This document shows positions 40,905 to 48,681 of a stretch of DNA of 64,000 nucleotides, in pieces. Position 1 is the stretch's first letter; every line of letters begins with the position of its first letter. The notes under the pieces were generated by a model, which did not search any database, had not been told where the DNA came from, and worked only from the letters and a program-made list of their open reading frames with translations. Source of the DNA: Pseudomonas fluvialis (lineage in GTDB: Bacteria; Pseudomonadota; Gammaproteobacteria; Pseudomonadales; Pseudomonadaceae). The stretch lies in assembly GCF_014207935.1 (NCBI RefSeq), contig NZ_JACHLL010000001.1, forward strand, positions 868,001 through 932,000, in the 5' to 3' direction. The position numbers and the translations under genes were made by a program.

Positions 40905-41387
40905 ATGGACGCTGCCAACCCCGAACTCTCGATGACCGTGCTGATGACCCCGGACATGGCCAACTTTTCCGGCAATGTGCACGGCGGCAACCTGCTCAAG
41001 TACCTGGACCAGGTCGCCTATGCCTGCGCCAGCCGCTATGCCGGCTGCTACGTGGTGACCTTGTCGGTGGATCAGGTCAACTTCCGCCAGCCGATCCATG
41101 TCGGCGACCTGGTGACCTTCCTCGCCACGGTCAACTACACGGGGCGCAGCTCCATGGAAGTCGGCATCAAAGTGGTCGCCGAAGACATCCACAAGCGTCT
41201 GGTGCGCCACACCAACAGCTGCTTCTTCACCATGGTGGCCGTGGACGAACAGGGCAAATCGGTGGCTGTGCCGCCACTGCAGCCGCAGACCGCCGAAGGC
41301 AAGCGCCGCTTCGCCCAGGCCCAGCAGCGCCGTGCCCTGCGTCAGGAACTGGAAGCCCGCTACCAGGCGATTGCCGAGCAGCATTGA
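40905..41387 (+). CDS. Acyl-CoA thioesterase, hotdog fold (YciA type)
   Basis: The 160-residue product starts at the ATG at 40905 (MDAANPELSMTVLMTPDMANFSGNVHGGNLLKYLDQ), preceded by ACGAGG. NVHGGNLLKYLDQVAYACASRYAG is the hotdog helix with the catalytic-type Asp, and VDQVNFRQPIHVGDLV follows, as in YciA and acyl-CoA thioesterase 7/12. It hydrolyses short to medium acyl-CoA in the cytoplasm. A Gln/Arg-rich C-terminal helix is present (about 125-160). It lies alone between the binding protein and a DUF3301 gene. Confidence 0.9.
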   Translation: MDAANPELSMTVLMTPDMANFSGNVHGGNLLKYLDQVAYACASRYAGCYVVTLSVDQVNFRQPIHVGDLVTFLATVNYTGRSSMEVGIKVVAEDIHKRLVRHTNSCFFTMVAVDEQGKSVAVPPLQPQTAEGKRRFAQAQQRRALRQELEARYQAIAEQH

Positions 41388-41497
41388 GGCACGCCGCTGA
41401 CGCAGGATGGTGCGCCGATGGTCGTTTCCAGCCATCCCGGCTGCGGCTACTGCAGCGCATGGTTTAAGCTGACAGCAAGCCGCTGAGGAACGCCCGC

Positions 41498-41908
41498 ATG
41501 TTCAGCCTCGCCGATATGACCCTGGTTATGCTTTTCGTCGCCTGCTGCGCCTGGCTGTGGCGCGGCCACGGCATTCGCGAGCGCGCCCTGCGCCTGGCCC
41601 GCCAGCACTGCGCCAAGCTGGATATCGAACTGCTCGACGAGAATGTCGCCCTGCGCGGCCTGCGCCTGCAACGCGACGGACGCGGCCATCTGCGCCTGGC
41701 GCGGTTGTACGATTTCGAGTTCACCGTCACCGGCGACCAGCGCCTGCGTGGCAACCTGAGCATGTTCGGCCAGCAGCTCGGACACATCGAGCTGGACGCC
41801 CACCCGCACCAAACCACGGCACAGGATAGCGCCAACGTGGTGCATATCGCCGAATGGAAGCGTAGCCACCCGAGCCTGCCGCCCAGGCGTGATGGCAGCG
41901 ACGGTTGA
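41498..41908 (+). CDS. DUF3301 family membrane protein
   Basis: The 136-residue product has one N-terminal membrane helix (about 5-21; LVMLFVACCAWLWRGHGIRERAL) and a small soluble part, LARQHCAKLDIELLDENVALRGLRLQRDGRGHLRLARLYDFEFTVTGDQRLRG, which is the DUF3301 signature. The family is small and conserved in gammaproteobacteria; its function is unknown. Its last bases overlap possible starts of the next gene (GTG 41889, ATG 41892), so they are probably translated together. Confidence 0.88.
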   Translation: MFSLADMTLVMLFVACCAWLWRGHGIRERALRLARQHCAKLDIELLDENVALRGLRLQRDGRGHLRLARLYDFEFTVTGDQRLRGNLSMFGQQLGHIELDAHPHQTTAQDSANVVHIAEWKRSHPSLPPRRDGSDG

Positions 41909-41939
41909 ATCCGACCAGCATGAACCAACCCGCACAGCC

Positions 41940-42908
41940 ATGAACCAGGCCTTGCACGAACCCCTCGCCACCCGTCCCTGGCTGGCCCGCCTGCACCCAG
42001 GCCTGTTCGCCATTGCCCTCGGCCTGCTGGCTCTGGATGGAGCCTGGTCGCGCCTCGGCCAACCGCGCCCGGCGCGGCTGCTGATGCTCGCCGGGCTGCT
42101 GGTGCTCGGTGTGCTGAGCCTGCTCTGGCTGTTCAAGGCCGCGCGCCACTGGGCGCAGATCAAGCGCGAATTCGTCCACCCGGTGCAGGGTGCGCAACTG
42201 GCACTGCTGCCGGTGTCCATCCTGCTGGCGGTCAGTCAGCTGGCGCCGCTGCTGCCGCACTGGTCATCCTGGCTGCTCGCCGCCAGCCTGCTCGCCCTGA
42301 CCCTGCAGGGCGTGATCGCCTGGCGCATCGTCAGCCAGCTGAGTACCGGGCAGATGCCCGAGGAGCTGATCACCCCGGCGCTGTATCTGCCCATCGTGCC
42401 CGGTGGCCTGCTCGGCGCCATGGCGCTGGCCGCCCTGCAGCTGCACGGTTTTGCCATGCTCCTGCTGGGCATGAGCCTGGGCGGCTGGGCACTCCTGGAA
42501 ATGCGCATCCTCCACCGCCTGTTCGACGGCCCGCTGCCGCTGGCCCTGCGCCCGACCCTGGGCATCGAGATGGCGCCGGCGGCGGTCACCGCGCTCTGCG
42601 TGGCCAGCCTGTGGCCGGCGCTGCCGGCCGACTACCTGCTGATCGGCCTGGGCGTGGCCCTCGGCCCGGTGGTGGCCGTGCTGACCCGCTGGCACTGGTG
42701 GAGCAGCACGCCCTTCACCTTCGGCTTCTGGTCGTTCTCCTTTCCGCTGGCGGCGCTGGCCTCGGTGATCGTCGAGGTGGTGCTGCGCGGTCACTGGCCG
42801 CTGGCGGTGGCCTATACGGCAGTCGCGCTGGTCAGCCTGATCGTCGCCTACCTGAGCGTACGAACCCTGATTCTGCTCCTGCGCGGCCAGTTACTGCCGA
42901 GCCTGTAA
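41940..42908 (+). CDS. TehA/SLAC1-type membrane protein
   Basis: From the ATG at 41940 the product has 322 residues and about ten membrane spans, ending close to the C-terminus. The repeated hairpin layout, WARLHPGLFAIALGLLALDG in span 1 and SFSFPLAALASVIV late, fits the tellurite-resistance/dicarboxylate (TDT, SLAC1) channel-transporter fold, where each hairpin pair faces a central pore. A conserved Phe gate is not certain. The start is uncertain: GTG at 41889 and ATG at 41892 overlap the previous gene. Anion or small-acid efflux is likely from the family. Confidence 0.75.
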   Translation: MNQALHEPLATRPWLARLHPGLFAIALGLLALDGAWSRLGQPRPARLLMLAGLLVLGVLSLLWLFKAARHWAQIKREFVHPVQGAQLALLPVSILLAVSQLAPLLPHWSSWLLAASLLALTLQGVIAWRIVSQLSTGQMPEELITPALYLPIVPGGLLGAMALAALQLHGFAMLLLGMSLGGWALLEMRILHRLFDGPLPLALRPTLGIEMAPAAVTALCVASLWPALPADYLLIGLGVALGPVVAVLTRWHWWSSTPFTFGFWSFSFPLAALASVIVEVVLRGHWPLAVAYTAVALVSLIVAYLSVRTLILLLRGQLLPSL

Positions 42909-42913
42909 CCGGC

Positions 42914-43786
42914 TCAGCGCAGCAGGAAGTCACGCACGCGCGCCGCACTGGCGGCCGGAAACTCCTGCATGAAGCAGTGCCCACCGGTCACCACCTGGCC
43001 GCTGAAGTTCGGGTTGCTGGCGCAGCAGCGCGCCACCGACTTGGCCACGAAGGGATAGCTGCGCTCGCCATAGAGCACCTGAGTCGGCGTCTGTACCCTG
43101 GCCAGGTTCGGCCACAGGCGCCGCGGAAAAGAACCGAAGATTTCCGCCTCGCGGCTCGGCTTGCACTTGAGCGCCACGCCACCTTCCACATCCTTCAGGG
43201 CATGCTCGATATAGGCATTGAAGGCCGCCGCATCCCAGCCACGGAACATGCCGCGGTTGTGCAGGGCCTGCCAGGCGCTCGGCCGGTCCGGCCACTCGCG
43301 GCGGCGGCCACGGGCTTTCTGCGCCAGGGTATTTCGCTGGCCCAGGCCGACCACATCGGACAACGCCATCACCCCGATCATGGCCGGCGTGAACAGCACC
43401 GGATCGAGCAGCACGGCGCGCTGGAACAGCTCGGGGTGGCGCGCCAGGATCAGGCTGGTCAGCACGCCGCCAAAGCTGTGGCCGACGGCGAAACAGGGCA
43501 CCGCGCCGAATATCCCGCGCCCCGTCTCGAAGGCCTCCACGGCCAGCTCGGCGCTGCGGTTCCAGCCGTGAAAACGCCCGCCGTGATCGCTGTCGCCATG
43601 GCCCTGGACATCGCACAGCCACAGGTCGAAATCCTCGGCCAATAGCGCCAGCAGCGGCTCATAGACCCGCCCGCAATAGCCATTGCCATGCAGGAAATGC
43701 AGCAGCGGCTTGCCCGATGGCGGCGTGTGCCAGCCACGCAGGGTAAAACCGGCGGAACAGGAGTGGGACCAGGGTTGCAGGTGCAT
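42914..43786 (-). CDS. Alpha/beta hydrolase
   Basis: The 290-residue product starts at the ATG at 43786 (MHLQPWSHSCSAGFTLRGWHTPP); a GTG or ATG up to 43798 is possible. FLHGNGYCGRVYEPLLALL carries the oxyanion HGN motif, CDVQGHGDSD is the usual strand-4 segment, GHSFGG holds the nucleophile Ser104, and GGHCFMQEFP near the end has the catalytic His; the acid is likely in the YGERSYPF region. Esterase, lipase or related activity; substrate unknown. It converges with the TehA-like gene, 5 bp apart. Confidence 0.9.
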   Translation of the reverse strand: MHLQPWSHSCSAGFTLRGWHTPPSGKPLLHFLHGNGYCGRVYEPLLALLAEDFDLWLCDVQGHGDSDHGGRFHGWNRSAELAVEAFETGRGIFGAVPCFAVGHSFGGVLTSLILARHPELFQRAVLLDPVLFTPAMIGVMALSDVVGLGQRNTLAQKARGRRREWPDRPSAWQALHNRGMFRGWDAAAFNAYIEHALKDVEGGVALKCKPSREAEIFGSFPRRLWPNLARVQTPTQVLYGERSYPFVAKSVARCCASNPNFSGQVVTGGHCFMQEFPAASAARVRDFLLR

Positions 43787-43840
43787 GGCGCGGACCATCG
43801 ACAGGGAAACCGCGCGCAGTTTAGCAGGCCAGTGCCCGTG

Positions 43841-44803
43841 CTAGAGCCTGCAAGCCGCCATCGCCGCCCGCAGGACGGCCTCATCCTGGGCCTCGGCGAA
43901 GATCAGCTCCAGCCGCGAATCCTTGCGCCATTCACTGCTCTGCCAGTGCAGCGGCGCGCCGTCCAGGGCGTTCGCGGACAGCCAGCCGGCATTGGTCTGC
44001 AGCACCAGTTTGGCCCGTCGCCAGCTCAAGGAGCCGAGCCACTGCTGCACATGCAGCAGCTCGAACTGCTGACTGGGATGCCAGCGCCAGCCGATGCTCC
44101 AGCCCTCGGCGGCCTGCTGTATCTGGCAGATCGGCTGCTCGGGCGATGTCCAGATCTGCGCCAGCGGCGCCGTCCCGGTTGGCAACGCCAAGCCGTCCCG
44201 ATGGGCAGCGGCACGCACTTGATAACCCGGCAACTGATCGAACGCCAGCGCTCCCTGGCTGGTCCAGATCAGCGGACGGGGCGGCAGGTCGGCCAGCAGC
44301 CGGGAGCGTGCCTCTGCGTCCAGCTGCTCCGCCTTGTTCAACACCAGCAGGCCTGCCCCGGCCAGCGCCGCCTGCTGACTGGCGGGCAGAGGTTCACCGC
44401 TGGCCAGCGCCTGGGCATCCAGCACCAGCACGCTGGGCTGCAGCGCCAGCACATCCTCCCAGGGCGCCTCGGCCAGTTGCTGCAGCAGCTCGGCAGGATG
44501 GCCAAGCCCGGACGGCTCGATCAGCAGACGGTCGGGCCGGGCCTGGCGCAACAGTCGCGCGAGCCCGACCTGAAACGGCACGCCATTCACGCAGCACAGG
44601 CAGCCGCCAGGAATCTCGGCCAGACCGATGCCATCCGCGCCGGTGGTCAGCAGCGCCGCGTCCAGACCGATCTGGCCAAACTCGTTGATCAGCACCGCCC
44701 AGCGCTCATCCGCCGGCTTGTGCGCCAGTAGGTGGCGGATCAGGCTGGTCTTGCCCGCGCCCAGCGGGCCGGCAATCAGGTGAGTGGGAATATGGCTGAG
44801 CAT
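43841..44803 (-). CDS. CobW/P47K-family GTPase, short form
   Basis: The 320-residue product uses the ATG at 44803 (MLSHIPTHLIAGPLGAGKTSL), with the frame open to 44824. Walker A is GPLGAGKTS, the metal-site CxCC is in GGCLCCVNG, and VLNKAEQLD is the G4-like segment. LLIEPSGLGHP is the family's switch region. CobW-type GTPases load or guard zinc and other metals. A second, larger one lies at 47064. No Zur box was seen here. The small exported protein at 44927 is divergent. Confidence 0.9.
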   Translation of the reverse strand: MLSHIPTHLIAGPLGAGKTSLIRHLLAHKPADERWAVLINEFGQIGLDAALLTTGADGIGLAEIPGGCLCCVNGVPFQVGLARLLRQARPDRLLIEPSGLGHPAELLQQLAEAPWEDVLALQPSVLVLDAQALASGEPLPASQQAALAGAGLLVLNKAEQLDAEARSRLLADLPPRPLIWTSQGALAFDQLPGYQVRAAAHRDGLALPTGTAPLAQIWTSPEQPICQIQQAAEGWSIGWRWHPSQQFELLHVQQWLGSLSWRRAKLVLQTNAGWLSANALDGAPLHWQSSEWRKDSRLELIFAEAQDEAVLRAAMAACRL

Positions 44804-44926
44804 GACTTCTCTCGGGTGCTGCAAAGCGCCGATTAGGCATCAAGCCTCCCGGCCACTCAAGCGGTGGGTTTTGCCGGAAGCCCGAGCTTGCTAGAGTCGC
44901 GCCTTATTTTCTGCGGATTGCTGATC

Positions 44927-45280
44927 ATGCGTATTGTCCTGGCCGCCCTGCTGGCCGGCCTGCCCCTGCTGGCCCAGGCCGAGGCCTGCATCATCCACAG
45001 CCAGAGCAACCAGCTGGATGTGAAGCTGTGCCAGGAAAACCGCACCATCCCCCAGCAGCTGTTCCGCAGCGGCTTCTGCGCTCCGCAGCTGAAAGGGCAA
45101 AAGGTCGAAGTCAGCTTCGCCCCGCAATGCCCAAACAGCAGCTACGGCGTATGCCGCGGCGCCAAAGTCAGCGGCACGCCCTACCAGCAGGACATCCATT
45201 ACTACGGCGTGGCCACCGATGCGGCCTACCTCAAGCCCGCCTGCGAGCAGCAGTACAAGGGCGTGTGGATGGCGCGCTAG
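44927..45280 (+). CDS. Small exported cysteine-rich protein
   Basis: The 117-residue product has a clear signal peptide (1 to about 19, LLAGLPLLAQA) and six cysteines after it (ACIIH, KLCQE, FCAPQ, QCPNS, VCRGA, ACEQQ), which would form disulfide bonds in the periplasm. NADH- or metal-binding motifs are absent. The start codon ATG 44927 is preceded by a weak site. The stop overlaps the last four bases of the convergent histidine kinase. No known family was recognised; it looks like a lineage-restricted conserved protein. Confidence 0.8.
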   Translation: MRIVLAALLAGLPLLAQAEACIIHSQSNQLDVKLCQENRTIPQQLFRSGFCAPQLKGQKVEVSFAPQCPNSSYGVCRGAKVSGTPYQQDIHYYGVATDAAYLKPACEQQYKGVWMAR

Positions 45281-46923
45281 GCCACCTCGGGCGCCAGTGG
45301 CAGTTCGAAGTAAAAGGTACTGCCCACGCCCTCCTGGCTGTCGAACGCCAGTCGTCCCCCCATCCGCTCGATCAGCTGCCGGCTGATCGCCAGACCCAAG
45401 CCGGTGCCGCCTTTCTGCCGGGTATCGGTGGAGTCTGCCTGGGAAAAATGCTCGAAGATGCGCGCACGGAAAACCTGCGGAATTCCCGGGCCATGATCGC
45501 GCACACTGACCCGTACCCAACCGTCAGCCTGGGTGATGGCCACCTCGACCCGCCCCTGCGGCGGCGAGAACTTGGCGGCATTGGACAGCAGGTTGTTCAA
45601 CACCTGCTCCAGCCGCAGGCTGTCCACCACCACTGACGCCTCGGCCGGGCTGACCAGCAGCAGCTCCACGGCATGCTGCGCGGCATAGCTCTGGTTATGA
45701 CGCAGCGCACTCTGCACCAGCGTCAGCAGATCGTGGCGCTGCAGATCAAAGCTCATCTTGCCGGCCAGCAGCTTTTCCATGTCCAGCAGGTCGTTGACCA
45801 GCAGGGTCAGCTGCTGGCTGTTCTGCAGGGCAATGCCAACCATCTCGCCCGCCTGCCTGGGCAGCTCGCCCAGCACACCGCCGGCGACCAGACCCAGTGC
45901 GCCGCTGATCGAGGTCAGGGGTGTGCGCAACTCATGACTGACGGTGGACACGAACTCGCGCTGCATGCGCGCCAGACGCTGTTCAGCACGGATATCCTCA
46001 ACCATCGACCAAACCTGGCGCCGCCCCTCGTTGTCAGTCACCAACATGCCCTGCACCCGCACTGGCAGACGCTGCCCATCCCGGCACAGCAGTTCCTTCT
46101 CGTAGGGCCCGAAACGCCCCTGCTCGAGCAACTGACGCAGCTGGTCCTGCTCCGACGTTGCATATTCGTGCGGCGTTAGCTGCCAATAGTCTAGGGCGAG
46201 GAAGGCCTCGCGGCTGTAGCCGCTCATGTCCAGCAGGGCCTGATTGACCTCCAGGAACCTGCCGTCGGCCACATCGTTGAGGGCAATGCCGATGGGTGAC
46301 AGCTGGAACAGGCCGCGCAGGCGCGTCTCGCTGTGCTTGAGCGCCTCGGCCTGCTGGCGCAACTGCTGGACCAGCACCGCACCAACATAACCGATGATGC
46401 CGCTGAAGGTGCCGAGTACCGCAGCCATGCTGATCCAGGTCGAGGGGTGGGCGCTGTAGGCGGCGTAATCCCGCAGGCTCAGTGGCAAGCCCCAGAAGAT
46501 CGCCAGCGCGCCAATCAACGTCACCCACAGCAGCAGGAGCAACGTCACCCGCAACCCGGCGCGCGGGCTGAGGAACACCCCGGCGAGAAAGGCCAGAAAC
46601 AGCAGAAAACCTCGAGAGTCCGCCGCGGGCCCCAGCTGCACAGTAGAGGCTGTGACATACAACAGGAAGCAGGCCGTCAACCCCACCAGCCGCCACTGTA
46701 TCGAACGCCGCGACCCCAGAAGCGCCAGACCGATCACTCCGAACAGGGCCAGCGCCTGCGCCAGCATGAAGGGCTGAAGACCTATCAGGTAAAGGCGCAT
46801 CAGCAGAATCAGCACCCCCACGGATGTCAGCAGGGCAATCAGGCTGATCACATTGCTGAACAGACGTTCGCGCAGCGCCTCAAATGACTCATCGCCTACC
46901 GGCGGCCTTAGCCACGGCCTCAT
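45277..46923 (-). CDS. Membrane PAS-type hybrid-free sensor histidine kinase
   Basis: The 548-residue product uses the ATG at 46923 (MRPWLRPPVGDESF). It has about six membrane spans (about 25-205), a short coiled coil, a PAS domain (about 215-330; LFQLSPIGIALNDVADGRFLEVNQALLDMSGYSREAFL) with PAC-like end, an H box REFVSTVSHELRTPLTSISGAL, and an ATPase part with NNLLSNAAKF, VRDHGPGIP and GGTGLGLAISRQLIE. No receiver follows, and no response regulator is adjacent, so it is an orphan kinase. The region has no recognised sensor ligand. The previous gene converges with a four-base overlap. Confidence 0.92.
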   Translation of the reverse strand: MRPWLRPPVGDESFEALRERLFSNVISLIALLTSVGVLILLMRLYLIGLQPFMLAQALALFGVIGLALLGSRRSIQWRLVGLTACFLLYVTASTVQLGPAADSRGFLLFLAFLAGVFLSPRAGLRVTLLLLLWVTLIGALAIFWGLPLSLRDYAAYSAHPSTWISMAAVLGTFSGIIGYVGAVLVQQLRQQAEALKHSETRLRGLFQLSPIGIALNDVADGRFLEVNQALLDMSGYSREAFLALDYWQLTPHEYATSEQDQLRQLLEQGRFGPYEKELLCRDGQRLPVRVQGMLVTDNEGRRQVWSMVEDIRAEQRLARMQREFVSTVSHELRTPLTSISGALGLVAGGVLGELPRQAGEMVGIALQNSQQLTLLVNDLLDMEKLLAGKMSFDLQRHDLLTLVQSALRHNQSYAAQHAVELLLVSPAEASVVVDSLRLEQVLNNLLSNAAKFSPPQGRVEVAITQADGWVRVSVRDHGPGIPQVFRARIFEHFSQADSTDTRQKGGTGLGLAISRQLIERMGGRLAFDSQEGVGSTFYFELPLAPEVA

Positions 46924-47063
46924 CGCCACGACCAGAGCAAACGGGGGCCATGCGCAGCGCGGCACGCAAACAGCGGCGGGTAAATCATGCACACACTCCG
47001 AAGTGGCCGGGTCGTTACCTTAAGCCTAGGCCACGCACACCGCTGCCGCCTCAGCCGGGCAGA

Positions 47064-48290
47064 TCAGGCCACCTGCTCAGTCCAGGGACCGAAAGGGTCA
47101 CGAAGCTGCCGCCAGCCTTCGATGCCCATGGCCATTTCCACATCATTCAGCAGGCAGGCATCCAACTCGGCGCGCAGGCGCGCAAAGTCGATGTGCTGGC
47201 CGATGAAAACCAGCTCTTGGCGGCAGTCACCGACACCTTCCTGCCACTTACGCCGGATGCCCTGCTGGCTATCGTCATCCTGCGGCCACTGCGCCCTGGG
47301 CACGAAGCGCCACCAGCGCCCGGCATAGTCGTAGCGCATCAGCCCGCCGGCCTGCGACCAACTGCCTGCTTCCTCGAACTTGCTGGCCAGCCAGAAGTAA
47401 CCCTTCGAGCGCAGCAGGCGGCCGTTGACCCACTCGCGGTTGAGAAAAGCGAAGAAGCGCTCGGGGTGGAAGGGCCGGCGCGCCTGGTAGGCGGTCGAGG
47501 CGATGCCATATTCCTCGGTCTCCGGCACATGCTCGCCGCGCAGCTCCTTGAGCCAGCCGGGCGCCTGGGAAGCACGGTCAAAATCGAAGCGGCCGGTGTT
47601 GAGGATCTTCGCCAGCGGCGCCTGGCCCATGGTTACTGGCACGATCTCGGCCTGGGTGTTCAGACGACGCAGAATGGCGCTCAGCTCCTCGCGCTCGGCG
47701 CCGGAGATCAGATCAGTCTTGCTGATGAGGATGACGTCGGCGAACTCCACCTGCTCGATCAGCAGGTCGGTGATCGAGCGCTCGTCTTCCTCACCCAGGG
47801 TCTCGCCACGGCTGGCCAGGCTTTCGGCGGCGTGGAAGTCGCGCAGGAAGTTCACCCCGTCGACCACCGTCACCAAGGTGTCCAGGCGCGCCAGGTCGGA
47901 CAGGCTTTGGCCCTGCTTGTCGCGAAAGGTGAAGGTCTCGGCCACCGGCAGCGGCTCGCTGATGCCGGTGGACTCGATCAGCAGGTAGTCAAAGCGACCA
48001 TCGCGGGCCAACCGCGCCACTTCCTCCAGCAGGTCTTCGCGCAGGGTGCAGCAGATACAGCCATTGCTCATCTCCACCAGCTTCTCGTCGGCGCGGTTGA
48101 GGCTGACGTCGCGCTGCACCTCGCTGCCGTCGATATTGATTTCACTCATGTCGTTGACGATCAGCGCCACGCGCAGACCTTCGCGGTTTCTCAGCACATG
48201 GTTGAGCAAGGTGCTCTTGCCGGCACCGAGAAAGCCGGACAGCACGGTGACGGGGAGGCGTGAATCGAGCACTGGGGGAATAGCGGGCAT
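47064..48290 (-). CDS. zigA: Zinc-responsive CobW-family GTPase (ZigA type)
   Basis: The 408-residue product starts at the ATG at 48290 ([29 protein letters not shown]). Walker A is GFLGAGKST, the metal motif is [28 protein letters not shown] is the switch region and LISKTDLI the base-recognition segment. The C-terminal CobW_C domain follows [14 protein letters not shown] palindromic Zur box at 48323-48337 stands 33 bp upstream, so it is probably induced when zinc is short, as shown for zigA-like genes elsewhere. It would deliver zinc to essential enzymes. A shorter paralogue lies at 43841-44803. Confidence 0.93.
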   Translation of the reverse strand: MPAIPPVLDSRLPVTVLSGFLGAGKSTLLNHVLRNREGLRVALIVNDMSEINIDGSEVQRDVSLNRADEKLVEMSNGCICCTLREDLLEEVARLARDGRFDYLLIESTGISEPLPVAETFTFRDKQGQSLSDLARLDTLVTVVDGVNFLRDFHAAESLASRGETLGEEDERSITDLLIEQVEFADVILISKTDLISGAEREELSAILRRLNTQAEIVPVTMGQAPLAKILNTGRFDFDRASQAPGWLKELRGEHVPETEEYGIASTAYQARRPFHPERFFAFLNREWVNGRLLRSKGYFWLASKFEEAGSWSQAGGLMRYDYAGRWWRFVPRAQWPQDDDSQQGIRRKWQEGVGDCRQELVFIGQHIDFARLRAELDACLLNDVEMAMGIEGWRQLRDPFGPWTEQVA

Positions 48291-48322
48291 GGCCTTGATC
48301 TCTCGGGATGGCTGATATTTAT

Positions 48323-48337
48323 TGTTATAACATAACA
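48323..48337. promoter_or_regulatory. Zur box upstream of the zigA-type gene
   Basis: TGTTATAACATAACA: the core GTTAT-AAC-ATAAC is palindromic, in the AT-rich form bound by gammaproteobacterial Zur repressors. Its position, 33 bp before the start codon, suits repression. Confidence 0.8.
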
Positions 48338-48505
48338 TTATCCGCAATCATAAAACGCCATTCTCTTTCACCGGAGAGCCCAGCCAACGGCTTGCAGGCC
48401 CCAGCGCCCGCTTCCGGCTTACCGTTGAGCAACGCTGCCAAGCATAGGTAGCAGGCAGTCGATGGGCCCGCCTAACAGAAGGCCGAACAGTCGAATGACA
48501 CGGGG

Positions 48506-48519
48506 GTTTCACGTGGAAC
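48506..48519. other. parS-like ParB binding site
   Basis: GTTTCACGTGGAAC differs by one base from the palindromic Pseudomonas parS consensus GTTCCACGTGGAAC; its right half is exact and its left half matches the Bacillus form GTTTCAC. It stands in non-coding DNA about 15 kb from the ATP synthase operon, in the origin-proximal part where parS sites cluster. ParB nucleates here and spreads to help chromosome segregation. Confidence 0.8.
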
Positions 48520-48632
48520 GGCCGCTACCATCTGCGCTGGCAGCGCCGGATCAGACGAACCGGGCGGCCAAGGTTATGCGGATAATTTCTGGCTAAAATT
48601 CATGAAAATGCTGACATCTTTCATGAAAAAGA

Positions 48633-48656
48633 CTGTCGATGAGCATTCCTCGACAG
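48633..48656 (-). terminator. Rho-independent terminator of the DUF2207 gene
   Basis: CTGTCGA and TCGACAG pair around a 10-base loop. On the minus strand the stem is followed by TCTTTTTC. It lies 25 bp beyond the stop of the gene at 48682. Confidence 0.75.
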
Positions 48657-48681
48657 CCCGTGCAGTGCATCGACAACAGGC

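Larger units (their letters stand above)
48338..48681. other. Intergenic stretch of about 340 bp with a parS-like site
   Basis: No gene is visible. It holds the parS-like sequence at 48506-48519, two TTCATGAAAA repeats 21 bp apart (48599 and 48620) and the terminator at 48633-48656. The left part lies upstream of the Zur box of the zigA-type gene. Confidence 0.6.
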
